Counted from the stretch's first letter, positions 9,286-17,850 are shown. The stretch: DNA of 64,000 bases from an uncultured Pseudoteredinibacter sp. (GCF_947500695.1 NZ_CANMSS010000009.1:182568-246567), one strand, 5' to 3'. The notes: a model not told the origin generated them from the letters alone. Program-made: numbers and translations.

Positions 9286-10347
9286 ATGACATTTAACAAG
9301 CCAGTGCCCCAGCACAATTACAGTTGCTCTAATGCCTATTTCAGAGCCGTCTTAGATACCGCGGTTTCACTAGGTCTTGAAAAAGCCTCCCTGCTTGGAA
9401 CATTAGATATCTCTGCAGATTCAATTGCCGAACCCAATGGCCGTGTTCCTATGGATAAGGCTGTGCAATTATTGGAGCTAGCTGCCAAGCTATCTGGAAA
9501 CCCAGACATTGGTCTCTATGTAGGGCAACATATTAAAGCTGGTTCGTTTGGCCTTCTGGGCTACCTGAATCAATGCAGTGCAAGCGTTTTAGAAGCCAGC
9601 CAGTTAATGATCAAGTTCAAACGAATCGTTTTCGATGCAGGTGATACCAATATGCACGAAGAAGGCGATATGACGGTCTATACCTGGAGTGCGATAAAAG
9701 AAGAATATTCCAAGCAGCGTTATTTAGTAGATGCGATCTTTTCGGGCTGGGTTCATTTTACTGCCTTGAGCACGTCCATGCAGGGGCTTGTCAAAAAAGT
9801 AGAACTCAGCTATGAAGCACCTGTTAGTAGCAAAGAGCATCAACAGCTTTTTGGTTGCGAAGTCGAGTTTTCTTGCCCGCACAATCGCATCTATGTGCGA
9901 AGCGAAGATGTAAAGCGCCCATCACCACAAGCCAACAGCGAAATTTTTGAAGCGCTGAATAAGCAAGCCTGCAACTTTTTGGATAAACTTAATTCCCAAA
10001 GCTCTACTACGGCCAGCATTCGCCATCACCTCTATAGACTACTCCCCAAAGGAGAAGCAAACATTGAAAGTGTCGCTCTTGCAATGACGGTTAATCGTAG
10101 AACATTGCAGCGTAAACTTGAGCAGGAACAAACAAACTTTAGGGCTGTACTGAACAATCTAAGAAAGGAACTTTGTGAGCAATACTTAAAAGATAGCAGT
10201 CTATCAATATTAGATGTGGCACTACTATTAGGTTTTTCAGACAACAGTGCCTTCACATCTTGGCACCGCAGCTGGTGGGATGGACGATCCCCAACAAAGC
10301 ATAGAGAAGAGCTACTCAGTGACGGAAAAGGTTCACCGGCCTTTTAA
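9286..10347 (+). CDS. AraC-family regulator with an arabinose-binding-like sensor domain
   Basis: Transcription factor of 353 residues. The N-terminal two thirds match the long ligand-binding domain of the OruR/ArgR-like AraC subgroup (AKLSGNPDIGLYVGQHI...GSFGLLGYL near residues 70-105). The C-terminal part carries the double helix-turn-helix: VALAMTVNRRTLQRKLEQE, then ILDVALLLGFSDNSAFTSWH. The ATG at 9286 follows GGTGGG by a few bases. It is divergently placed from the amidohydrolase with about 170 bp between starts, the usual layout for a regulator of its neighbour. In the second HTH the usual AFxRAFKRW pattern is AFTSWHRSWW, a mild departure. The ligand is unknown. Confidence 0.9.
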   Translation: MTFNKPVPQHNYSCSNAYFRAVLDTAVSLGLEKASLLGTLDISADSIAEPNGRVPMDKAVQLLELAAKLSGNPDIGLYVGQHIKAGSFGLLGYLNQCSASVLEASQLMIKFKRIVFDAGDTNMHEEGDMTVYTWSAIKEEYSKQRYLVDAIFSGWVHFTALSTSMQGLVKKVELSYEAPVSSKEHQQLFGCEVEFSCPHNRIYVRSEDVKRPSPQANSEIFEALNKQACNFLDKLNSQSSTTASIRHHLYRLLPKGEANIESVALAMTVNRRTLQRKLEQEQTNFRAVLNNLRKELCEQYLKDSSLSILDVALLLGFSDNSAFTSWHRSWWDGRSPTKHREELLSDGKGSPAF

Positions 10348-10385
10348 TCTATCAAGTCGTGTCGCGACGGGTCTAAGCAAAGCAG

Positions 10386-11246
10386 CTACTGTTTTTTCCC
10401 TGAGTCGTCAGTTGTGACTTCGTGGTTCATGCCCTCGTGGTTCATGCCTTCGTGGTTCATGCCCTCGTGGTTCATGCCTTCGTGGTTCATGCCCTCGTGG
10501 TTCATGCCTTCGTGGTTCATACCTTCGTGATTCATACCTTGATGACTCGCACCATGTCCAGCATGTGCGCCATGCCCAGAATGAGACAGAGGCATCCAAA
10601 GTGTCCAAACACCAAAAGCAATAATGCTCAGCGCGAAGAAACGTCGAACGATAATATTTTGAAACAAAGATTTGAAGCTTTCTGCGGCCCAGCCACTTGC
10701 TAACACCGCGGGAAGTGTTCCTAGACCAAAGCCCAACATAGCGATAGCGCCACCATAGGAACTACCTTGTGCAACAGCATAAGCTAGAGCACTGTAAACC
10801 ATACCACAGGGAAGAAATCCCCAGGCCAGGCCTAGTAATACAGCTTGGCCAGAATTATTGACGGGTAAAAGGGGCTTCGTTAAAGGTTGAATATATCTCC
10901 AGATATAGGACCCAACTCGTTCGAGATAACTCAAACCGCGCCACCAATTAGCAAGGTAGAGCCCCATAGCAATCAACAAAAGTCCTGCAATAATGCGCAG
11001 TACAGAGTTAGCTCCTATTTGGTTGCCGACGGTACCGGCGACAAGCCCTAGCAATGCATAGCTGCTTATGCGTCCAAGGTTATAACTCAGCAGAATGCCA
11101 TAACGCTTACCCCGCTTTTCCGGGCCTATAGCAAAGCCCAAAGCCGAGGCAATTCCGCCACACATTCCTAAACAGTGACCGCTACCTAATAGGCCAACAC
11201 TAAACGTGGCTAGAAAAACTGGCCAAAGAGAAACAATATCCGCCAT
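10386..11246 (-). CDS. TauE/SafE-like membrane protein of the cbb3 locus with a Met/His-repeat tail
   Basis: Polytopic inner-membrane protein of 286 residues. The N-terminal GSGHCLGMCGG with two Cys and one His, and the later GLAWGFLPCGMVYSAL, are typical of the SafE-like proteins that end cbb3 assembly clusters. About six hydrophobic segments run to residue 225. The tail is unusual: HSGHGAHAGHGASHQG, then eight MNHE units in 5-residue steps, then a short acidic end. Met/His-rich repeats of this kind are known copper ligands in periplasmic copper proteins. With the CcoI copper ATPase two genes away, copper handling during oxidase assembly is a reasonable inference. It follows ccoS with 18 bp between and is probably cotranscribed. 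Confidence 0.88.
   Translation of the reverse strand: MADIVSLWPVFLATFSVGLLGSGHCLGMCGGIASALGFAIGPEKRGKRYGILLSYNLGRISSYALLGLVAGTVGNQIGANSVLRIIAGLLLIAMGLYLANWWRGLSYLERVGSYIWRYIQPLTKPLLPVNNSGQAVLLGLAWGFLPCGMVYSALAYAVAQGSSYGGAIAMLGFGLGTLPAVLASGWAAESFKSLFQNIIVRRFFALSIIAFGVWTLWMPLSHSGHGAHAGHGASHQGMNHEGMNHEGMNHEGMNHEGMNHEGMNHEGMNHEGMNHEVTTDDSGKKQ
10421..10535 (-). repeat. 15-bp coding tandem repeat, eight units (MNHEG tail)
   Basis: Eight copies of a 15-bp unit with core CGTGGTTCAT on the plus strand. The 5-bp linker alternates GCCCT and GCCTT through most of the array, giving a 30-bp higher-order period, with variants at the distal end (ACCTT, CGTGATTCAT). The near-identity at third codon positions points to recent expansion by slippage or unequal exchange. 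Confidence 0.95.
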
Positions 11247-11264
11247 ACTTCAACTTATCTGTCG

Positions 11265-11465
11265 TTAATCTGGGTTGCTGCTTTCGCTACTTTCAGCTTG
11301 GCGTTTCTCTTGTTTTGGAGCAGGCTTTTCTTCATCGAATAAAATGCGCTGTCCTTCGGTATCCAAGTCGTCAAACTGATGGTTATCAACTGCCCAAAAA
11401 AATACCTTGGCAGCGACAATCACAAAGACAATGGCGATAGGGATTAAAATATATAGACTGTCCAT
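11265..11465 (-). CDS. ccoS: CcoS, cbb3 oxidase maturation protein
   Basis: Small membrane protein of 66 residues. One N-terminal transmembrane helix (MDSLYILIPIAIVFVIVAA) is followed by KVFFWAVDNHQFDDLDTEGQ, the hallmark CcoS segment, and a charged tail. CcoS is required for cofactor (heme b/copper) insertion in cbb3 oxidases, probably in concert with CcoI. It lies 25 bp after ccoI and just before the SafE-like gene, as in many gammaproteobacteria. Confidence 0.93.
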   Translation of the reverse strand: MDSLYILIPIAIVFVIVAAKVFFWAVDNHQFDDLDTEGQRILFDEEKPAPKQEKRQAESSESSNPD

Positions 11466-11490
11466 TTTGCACCTCAGCGTTAAGGCTGAC

Positions 11491-13875
11491 TCATAGCTTG
11501 TTTAAACGCAGCGCATTAAGCACCACAATTAATGAGCTGGCCGACATACCAATAGCCGCCGCATATGGAGGCACCAAGCCCGCAGCTGCCAAAGGCAATG
11601 CACAGACATTATAGCCAATTGCCCAAGCCATATTTTGAGAAATAATTTTTCGGGCAAAAAAGCTACTGTCTATGGCATTTGGCAATGCTCGGAGGTCGCC
11701 ACTTAATAACAAGCTATCGGCATGGGTTTGTGCAATATCGCTGGCACCAGACATAGCGACTGAAACATCGGCACCTGAAAGTACCGGCACGTCGTTAATC
11801 CCGTCCCCTACCATCATTACCGTTTCACCCTGCTCCTGATACGATCGAACCTTCGAGAGTTTCTGTTCAGGGGAAACCAGGGCGCTAGCTTCGCCGATAT
11901 TTAATTTCTCGGCAATGTGACATACCGTCGCAGTAGCATCGCCTGATAAGAGCTCTATCTGTACTTGCTTATCACCTAAATGCGAAATAGCTGGCTCTGC
12001 ACTCTCGCGAAGTGGATCTTGTAAAAATATCTCCGCAGTAAGCTCGCCATCGACGGCCAGCACAATAGCTTGCGTATCGATAGGGTTATTCACCAACACA
12101 AATGCCGCACGGCCCAGTCGAAGCTCTTTGCCCTGCCACAAGCCGCTCACACCCGCTCCGGTATGGGATTGAATATTCTCTATCTCTAACTGTTGTTCAA
12201 AGCCCCGAAACGCCTTGGCAATCGGATGACTGTTACCTCGTTCAAGCGCTGCCGCCAAGGAAAGAACCTTTTCTTCACTTAGATCGTTTTGATGGCATAT
12301 CACCTTCGCAACCGTTGGCTGTCCTTCGGTTAAGGTTCCGGTTTTATCAAAGACCACTCTGGAAAGCTTAGTTAGCGTTTCAATCACATGACCTTTTACA
12401 ATCAATAAGCCTTGTCGACGCAGGCGATTAGTCGCCGCCGTTAAAGCCACGGGTGTTGCTAAAGACAATGCACAAGGACAGGTAACCACCAATACCGATA
12501 AGGTGATCCAAAGCGCATCTTCTGGTTTATATTGCCACCAGAATAAAAACACAGCGGCCGCGATAATTAAAACCGCCGCTACAAAATAAGCTGCCACCCT
12601 ATCGGCTATCGCCACCTGGGCGGGCTTTTCCTGCTCCGCTTGGGCCACTAAACGCGAAATAGAAGATAAACGAGTGTTATTTCCTAGGGCCGTAACTTTA
12701 ATCCAAAGCGGGCTTTCGCCATTGACAGTACCTGCCGCAACATTTTGGCCAACAGTTTTCGCTACCGCCATTGATTCACCCGTCAACAAGGATTCATCAA
12801 CTTGGCTACGCCCTTCCAAAACATGGCCATCACAGGGAATCGTTTCCCCAGACATCACCATCACAGTGTCGCCAGCATTGATTAATTTTAAAGGCACTGT
12901 CTCTACATTTTTATCGCTATCGCAGCGATGCGCGGTAGGTGGCAACAATTGCGCCAAATTACCCGCGGCAAAACCGGCCCTATGTCTTGCCCGCATCTCT
13001 AGATAGCGACCAATTAAGAGCAGGAAGGTAAACATCGAAACAGAATCGAAATAGACGTCGGGGCCGCTACTTAGTGTGGCCCACACACTGGCTGAATACG
13101 CCAGGATAATGGCAATGGAAACCGGCACATCCATAACCAGATGGCGAGTTTTTATAGCGCGCCATGCCGCTTGATAAAAAGGCACGGCACTGTAGAAAAC
13201 TACCGGTGTAGCAAAAAGAAAGCTGATAAAACGTAAATAGCCTTGCCATTGATCACTGATGCCAAATAGCTCACCGCCATAAAGTGCGATAGCAACCATA
13301 CCGACCTGCATCATGCCTAGGCCGGCGATGCTTAGGCGACGTAGGGCCTTGCGGTTTTCATCATCGAGTAGGCGATTTTGATTTTCATCAGTCGCAGGCT
13401 GAGGCCTAAAGCCAACATCGCTTAGGCTGGCAAAGATTTCGCTAAGTGAGCCTTCCGACTCATCGTAACTAATCCAACAGCGATGGGTGCTAGCGTTAAC
13501 GCGCACTTTGCTAACCTGAGGCAAACGTTGAACATGCTGCTCGATTAACCAAACACAGGCCGCGCAAGTAATTCCACCTAGCAGTAATTGTGCTTGTCGG
13601 TCACTACCGTCCAACTGTAATACGAAGTCCTGTTGGACTTCAGGCAGGTCATAAACGGTCCAACTGTGTTGGGAGTCTTCGTCAGGACGATCAGCGCTTT
13701 CGCTGCGATACTGGTAAAACTGAGTTAGCCCGCCATTCACAATAGCACTGGCCACGGCCTGACAGCCCACGCAACACATGGGCTGAGAGACACCTTCAAT
13801 TTCCACTGGGAAATCAGCGCCGGCCGGGATTTCTAACTGACAGTGAAAACAGCGCTCTTCGGCTGCTTGACTCAC
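11491..13875 (-). CDS. ccoI: CcoI (FixI) copper-transporting P1B-type ATPase
   Basis: Copper-exporting P-type ATPase of 794 residues that supplies copper for the cbb3 oxidase. In order: an N-terminal Cys-rich segment (CFHCQ, CCVGCQ), one heavy-metal-associated domain with GITCAACVWLIEQ near residue 100, eight expected membrane helices, the TGES actuator loop (DESLLTGESM), the CPC transmembrane metal site in VTCPCALSLATP, the phosphorylation site DKTGTLTEG and the hinge GDGINDVP. All catalytic motifs are intact and the length is normal for FixI/CcoI. Its ATG overlaps the stop of ccoH (ATGA at 13872-13875), implying translational coupling. Confidence 0.95.
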   Translation of the reverse strand: MSQAAEERCFHCQLEIPAGADFPVEIEGVSQPMCCVGCQAVASAIVNGGLTQFYQYRSESADRPDEDSQHSWTVYDLPEVQQDFVLQLDGSDRQAQLLLGGITCAACVWLIEQHVQRLPQVSKVRVNASTHRCWISYDESEGSLSEIFASLSDVGFRPQPATDENQNRLLDDENRKALRRLSIAGLGMMQVGMVAIALYGGELFGISDQWQGYLRFISFLFATPVVFYSAVPFYQAAWRAIKTRHLVMDVPVSIAIILAYSASVWATLSSGPDVYFDSVSMFTFLLLIGRYLEMRARHRAGFAAGNLAQLLPPTAHRCDSDKNVETVPLKLINAGDTVMVMSGETIPCDGHVLEGRSQVDESLLTGESMAVAKTVGQNVAAGTVNGESPLWIKVTALGNNTRLSSISRLVAQAEQEKPAQVAIADRVAAYFVAAVLIIAAAVFLFWWQYKPEDALWITLSVLVVTCPCALSLATPVALTAATNRLRRQGLLIVKGHVIETLTKLSRVVFDKTGTLTEGQPTVAKVICHQNDLSEEKVLSLAAALERGNSHPIAKAFRGFEQQLEIENIQSHTGAGVSGLWQGKELRLGRAAFVLVNNPIDTQAIVLAVDGELTAEIFLQDPLRESAEPAISHLGDKQVQIELLSGDATATVCHIAEKLNIGEASALVSPEQKLSKVRSYQEQGETVMMVGDGINDVPVLSGADVSVAMSGASDIAQTHADSLLLSGDLRALPNAIDSSFFARKIISQNMAWAIGYNVCALPLAAAGLVPPYAAAIGMSASSLIVVLNALRLNKL

Positions 13876-14387
13876 TGGCCACCCATTTTGGCGATCTTGC
13901 TATCTTTGAAGTTAATGTCACCATTGAGACGCCATTCCACTTCATTGATATCACCTACTGGAGACAGGCGAAGATACTGACGGAAAGTAAGCTGATGCTC
14001 TAAATCGCCGCGATAGCGATTCCCTTGTAGCTGATGCATAAGCACAATTCGGTCATATTCATGATTGGTTGGGTGAATAATCTCTAGCTGGAGCTGCTCT
14101 GGATCATTCACTAGACCCGTTACATCCATCAGGATATCGCCAACTTCAAGATCAAATTCAACCTGAGCGGCCAAGCCCAATTCTTTGGCTCGCTCATCCT
14201 GCTCTAAACGCTGGTTGATCATTAAGCCATCTTTGTAATAGTTATCACTGACCACTGAGTCATCAGCATTAACCGCCAAGTAAATGGTATAGGCACAGGC
14301 AATAACAACAGAGCCTGGTAAGGCAATGAGTAACCAAGGGTAAAACTGCTTGTACCAAGGTACAGTATCTTCAATGGGTGCAGGCAT
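13872..14387 (-). CDS. ccoH: CcoH (FixH-family) cbb3 oxidase assembly protein
   Basis: FixH-family protein of 171 residues. One membrane helix near residues 14-36 (WYKQFYPWLLIALPGSVVIA) is followed by VVSDNYYKDGLMINQRLEQD, a family hallmark, and a periplasmic beta-rich domain. CcoH helps stabilise or assemble the oxidase. It overlaps ccoI by four bases. About 215 bp separate it from ccoG with a terminator between (14549-14574), so ccoH-ccoI-ccoS-safE is probably its own transcript. A minus-strand TATAAT at 14463-14468 could be its -10 box. Confidence 0.9.
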   Translation of the reverse strand: MPAPIEDTVPWYKQFYPWLLIALPGSVVIACAYTIYLAVNADDSVVSDNYYKDGLMINQRLEQDERAKELGLAAQVEFDLEVGDILMDVTGLVNDPEQLQLEIIHPTNHEYDRIVLMHQLQGNRYRGDLEHQLTFRQYLRLSPVGDINEVEWRLNGDINFKDSKIAKMGGQ

Positions 14388-14548
14388 ATCAGCATCCTAT
14401 TCGCTAAAACTTATAACTGGCTAGAAACTAAGGGCTTTTAACAGGGCCCTTTAATCCGGAGCATTATAAACTAAGCCCCCCCAAAGTGCTGTATCTGGAT
14501 CAAGTAGATACGAGTTCTTTACCTGTTAAGAATTCTACGGCCTAAATA

Positions 14549-14574
14549 AAAAGGCAGCCATTAGGCTGCCTTTT
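14549..14574 (-). terminator. Intrinsic terminator of ccoG
   Basis: An 11-pair stem (14549-14559 with 14564-14574) around loop ATTA. On the minus strand it is followed by TTTTTATTT. It lies 29 bp after the ccoG stop. Confidence 0.85.
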
Positions 14575-14602
14575 GCTTACTTCAAGCTGTTCTTGGAATG
14601 GA

Positions 14603-16036
14603 TTACTTCGGTGCTGGCCCAATAAAGCTTGCCTTTTGAATGGCGTGCACAGTTTCATCGTCTTCAGCTTCGACCACGAAATAAATGGTCGACTTGGTGG
14701 AGTTCAGTTTGTCTCGATCGATTCTTACACTCACTGGTAAGGAGAAGATCTCACCCTCTTCCAAGTAGGCGCGATATTTCTTCTTCATGCGGTAGTCACT
14801 TGGTGACTCGCCCGTTTCATCAGCCTGAACGTCCACGCTGAAATAACTTTCACCACGCCCCATATTGTTAATCTTAACCATATAGACGTTTTCGATGTAT
14901 TCAGGCGTTTCGCGGAACAGTTTGGCACCGCGATCTCGGATAACGTCTACCCCCAATGGAGTACGGGTGCCAACGGTATAAGCAAATAAGCCGATCATTA
15001 AACATACGGCAACAACATAGCCAATGAATCGAGGACGAAGTACATGAGTCTCGCCAGTTTCCATGGAGTCTTGCGTCGTAAATCTAATCAAGCCGCGCGG
15101 ATACTTCATTCGATCCATTACGCTGTCACAGGCGTCAGCACACAAACCGCAGTCAATGCACTCATACTGCAGGCCATCTCGAATATCGATATCCACGGGG
15201 CAAACCTGCACACACCAACCGCAATCGATACAGTCACCCAAGCCTTTGGCTTTATAATCTTCACGAGCTTTGCGCTTACCGCGAGATTCGCCTCGTGCCT
15301 CGTCATAGGTTACTAACATTGTATCGCGGTCATACATTACAGACTGGAAGCGAGCATATGGACACATGTATTTACACACCTGCTCGCGTAAAAAGCCTGC
15401 GTTGCCATAAGTCGCTGCAGCAAAGAAGAAGACCCAGAATGCACCGGCTGGATGCGCATTAAAAGTAAATAAATCTACGGTTAAGTCTTTTACTCCGTAA
15501 AAATACCCAATGAATGTCAGACCGGTAATAAATGAGATTAAGAACCATAAGCCATGCTTGGCGGCTTTTTTGCGAAACTTGGTAAAGCTCCATGGGGCCT
15601 TATCCAGTTTAATTCGCGCATTGCGGTCACCTTCGCACTTATCTTCTGCCCAGATGAACATTAATGTCCAAACAGTTTGCGGGCAGGTAAATCCACACCA
15701 AACTCGGCCTACCAGTACGGTCACGGTAAATAGGGTAAATGCGGCAATAATTAACAACCAGGCCAGTAACATAAAATCTTGGGGCCAGAAGGTTGTCCAA
15801 AGAATGTGGAATTTACGCTCTGGTAAATCGAACAGTACAGCTTGGCGTCCTTCGATGTTAAACCAAGGCAATAACATAAAGCCCAGCAGCAGCGGTATAC
15901 CGGTATAACGGCGCAAGCGCTGGTAGAAGCCTTTTACTTTTCGGGTGTATATTTTGTTGGAGCCCGCTTCATATAAGTCGATATATTGCTTTTTGGGCTT
16001 GCTTTCCACTTCCGTGGTAGGAATCTTATCAGTCAC
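14603..16036 (-). CDS. ccoG: CcoG (FixG/RdxA) cbb3 oxidase accessory ferredoxin-like protein
   Basis: Membrane-bound iron-sulfur protein of 477 residues, normal length for the family. Membrane helices lie at about 40-60, 85-110, 155-190 and 335-355. Cys motifs include CGFTCPQTVWTLM, CKYMCPYARFQSVMYD and the dicluster CIDCGWCVQVCPVDI plus CIDCGLCADACDSVMDRM. The C-terminal part is an immunoglobulin-like FixG domain. CcoG is thought to reduce Cu(II) to Cu(I) for oxidase assembly. It is a separate transcription unit between the ccoNOQP gap and ccoH. An imperfect FNR-like site (TTGCACTGGATCAA, 16297-16310) lies about 260 bp upstream. Confidence 0.95.
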   Translation of the reverse strand: MTDKIPTTEVESKPKKQYIDLYEAGSNKIYTRKVKGFYQRLRRYTGIPLLLGFMLLPWFNIEGRQAVLFDLPERKFHILWTTFWPQDFMLLAWLLIIAAFTLFTVTVLVGRVWCGFTCPQTVWTLMFIWAEDKCEGDRNARIKLDKAPWSFTKFRKKAAKHGLWFLISFITGLTFIGYFYGVKDLTVDLFTFNAHPAGAFWVFFFAAATYGNAGFLREQVCKYMCPYARFQSVMYDRDTMLVTYDEARGESRGKRKAREDYKAKGLGDCIDCGWCVQVCPVDIDIRDGLQYECIDCGLCADACDSVMDRMKYPRGLIRFTTQDSMETGETHVLRPRFIGYVVAVCLMIGLFAYTVGTRTPLGVDVIRDRGAKLFRETPEYIENVYMVKINNMGRGESYFSVDVQADETGESPSDYRMKKKYRAYLEEGEIFSLPVSVRIDRDKLNSTKSTIYFVVEAEDDETVHAIQKASFIGPAPK

Positions 16037-16161
16037 AATGAGACCTCTTCAGGTTTTCCCAGTATTTATCTGGGTATCACGGCTATTCACATGCTTTACA
16101 TGTTTCCATCAATCGCTCGTGCCGCTTTAGCGGTTCTTTTTAGTTGATCGCCCGGACGAGC

Positions 16162-16183
16162 AATCTAGGTTGGGCTTTAGCCC
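16162..16183. repeat. Short hairpin resembling a REP-type element end
   Basis: AATCTAGGTTGGG at 16162-16174 continues into a five-pair hairpin GGGCT-TT-AGCCC (16172-16183). The same 13-mer recurs exactly at 16597-16609. TAGGTTGGGC-type palindromes are frequent dispersed elements in gammaproteobacteria, from general knowledge. Probably a truncated copy. Confidence 0.45.
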
Positions 16184-16407
16184 TTTAAAAACGATGGCTT
16201 AAATAACGCCTTACACTAAGGATATGCCACAATCTTTTATGGCGCGAATGTTAAACCTTTTATTACTTTAACTCTAGCTTATATAAGTCCATTTACTTGC
16301 ACTGGATCAATTAAACGCCTATCCCCTTCTCTATCGGCATTTACTCGGTAATAGTGAGATTCATTTAACATTGTATGCACATAGCTCAGTGGCATCTTGA
16401 CCGGCTA

Positions 16408-16513
16408 TTCCAGTGCTAAGCAGCCGTCTCAGGGGCGCAAAAAGCGGCATCCGTGCCAGCTCTCGTCCTCATCCGATTCGGACAAGCCCTGAGACGGCTG
16501 CTTAGCACTGGAA
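16408..16513. repeat. 27-bp perfect inverted repeat around a 52-bp centre
   Basis: Left arm 16408-16434 and right arm 16487-16513 are exact reverse complements (core CTAAGCAGCCGTCTCAGGG). The 52-bp centre holds a small CCGATTCGG hairpin. There is no T run on either side, so a simple terminator is unlikely. It could be a palindromic mobile repeat or a structured RNA. Confidence 0.85.
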
Positions 16514-16600
16514 CACCCTGCAATAAATTTCTTTTTAATCTAACACCCTAGACCTAGTCAAAATTATATCAATCTTGATCGACCCATAAATGTAAGAATC

Positions 16601-16698
16601 TAGGTTGGGGGAGTGATTTGGAGTGACTAAGCTCCTGGATGGAACGGGTGGCTGCATGGATGCAGCATTCGGAACGGAGAATCACTCCCCCAACCCAG
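16601..16698. repeat. Second inverted repeat with nested GCTGCAT-GG-ATGCAGC palindrome
   Basis: Arms 16603-16618 and 16680-16695 (GGTTGGGGGAGTGATT) are perfect over 16 bp and extend to about 20 bp with one mismatch. The centre holds a seven-pair hairpin at 16651-16666. The ATGGATG-centred hairpin resembles dispersed repeats seen in many marine gammaproteobacteria (general knowledge, not checked here). Confidence 0.8.
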
Positions 16699-16868
16699 AG
16701 TCTGGTCAGTCATCACCCCAATCAAAATTTAAAACTCCCTCCTTAATAATGAGAGATCAGGCCAAAGTACAGCCAACTACTAATTATAACAAAGGAAGTT
16801 TCGCACAATTGCACCAGCTGATTGAAAGCGACGAGTTTATAAACATAGGGATATTAATAAACACTGCC

Positions 16869-16914
16869 GATAAAAAATAAAAAACGCCACACTGGTTTCC
16901 CAGGGTGGCGTTTT
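16869..16914 (-). terminator. Intrinsic terminator of the ccoNOQP operon
   Basis: A ten-pair stem (16881-16890 with 16905-16914) is followed on the minus strand by a T-rich tract (TTTTTTATTTTT overlapping the stem end). It lies 27 bp after the ccoP stop. Confidence 0.85.
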
Positions 16915-16941
16915 AAGCTTGCTTGATTAATTAATTAAAAA

Positions 16942-17844
16942 TTAATCTTGAGACAAGCTGTATACATAAGCGGTCAACATGCGAATCTTGTCTTCACGTA
17001 GTTTGTCAGCCTGAGCTGGCATTACGTTAGCGCGACCGGCACGAACAGAGTGACGGATACCTTCGCCAGTTCCTTCGTATAGCCAGATGCTATCAGTCAA
17101 GTTAGGCGCACCCAACATCTTGTTACCAGTACCATCAGGACCGTGACAAGCTACACAAGTCGTGTTGTAAACCTGCATACCTTTTTCTAGCTTAGAAGCG
17201 TCGTGCTCTTGGCCAGACATCTTCAGAACGTACTCAGCAACAGCTACTACACCATCCTCACCGATTACATCACCCCAAGGAGGCATTGCACCGTTACGAC
17301 CGTGAGTAATACTCATTTCAATTTCAGCAGGCGTTCCACCGTACAACCAATCTTTATCGGTTAGGTTAGGGAAGCCCACGTTACCGCCACCATCAGCACC
17401 GTGACATACAGCACAGTTGTTGGCGAACAAACGAGTACCAATCTTCATGGCCTTAGGATCTGCAGCAATATCTTCGATTTTCATGTCTTTATACTGACCG
17501 AAAGTCTCAGAATATTTTGCATTGGCTTTTTCCATCTCAGCTTCCCACTGACCGACAGAAGTCCAACCTAAAACACCTTTCCAGTTACCTAGAGCTGGGT
17601 ACATTACAAAATAGATAGCACCGAACACCAAAGTAATAACAAACATCTGGAACCACCACTTTGGAAGCGGGTTATCGTATTCCTGAATGCCGTCGTACTC
17701 GTGGCCAGTGGTTTCGTTTTCTGGATCGTCATCATCGCTAACAGCAACTTTCTTGTTCGCGAACAAGACCCAGCAGATCAATACTAAGTTGGTTAAGGTT
17801 AATAAAATTACCCACCAACTCCAAAATGTAGTCAACATATTCAA
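16942..17844 (-). CDS. ccoP: CcoP, diheme cytochrome c subunit of cbb3 oxidase
   Basis: Electron-entry subunit of 300 residues. Two N-terminal membrane helices (about 7-28 and 63-82) are followed by two periplasmic cytochrome c domains with CAVCH at residues 144-148 and CVACH at 230-234. The axial Met candidates are in GAMPPWG and NVMPAQ. It passes electrons from soluble cytochrome c to CcoO and CcoN. It lies 6 bp after ccoQ and is the last gene of the operon. Length and motif spacing are canonical. Confidence 0.97.
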   Translation of the reverse strand: MNMLTTFWSWWVILLTLTNLVLICWVLFANKKVAVSDDDDPENETTGHEYDGIQEYDNPLPKWWFQMFVITLVFGAIYFVMYPALGNWKGVLGWTSVGQWEAEMEKANAKYSETFGQYKDMKIEDIAADPKAMKIGTRLFANNCAVCHGADGGGNVGFPNLTDKDWLYGGTPAEIEMSITHGRNGAMPPWGDVIGEDGVVAVAEYVLKMSGQEHDASKLEKGMQVYNTTCVACHGPDGTGNKMLGAPNLTDSIWLYEGTGEGIRHSVRAGRANVMPAQADKLREDKIRMLTAYVYSLSQD

Positions 17845-17850
17845 ATACCT

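Larger units (their letters stand above)
16037..16941. other. 0.9-kb gap between ccoG and ccoP holding several palindromic elements
   Basis: No convincing gene. It contains a short hairpin with AATCTAGGTTGGG (16162-16183), an imperfect FNR-like site (16297-16310), a 27-bp perfect inverted repeat (16408-16513), a second inverted repeat with a nested palindrome (16603-16695) and the ccoP terminator. Cco clusters are normally tight here, so inserted repetitive DNA is the likely cause of the gap. Confidence 0.7.

Noticed and set aside
10422..10703. Plus-strand ORF reading VHALVVHAFV repeats
   Set aside because: Antisense reading of the MNHEG tandem array of the SafE-like gene; periodicity comes from the real gene.
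16297..16310. Second FNR/Anr box upstream of ccoG
   Set aside because: TTGCACTGGATCAA has one perfect half and a 3-of-5 half; kept only as a note, not as a feature.
16623..16880. 85-codon ORF inside the cco gap
   Set aside because: It starts inside an inverted repeat, has no ribosome-binding site and reads through palindromic DNA; composition is not protein-like and no family is recognised.
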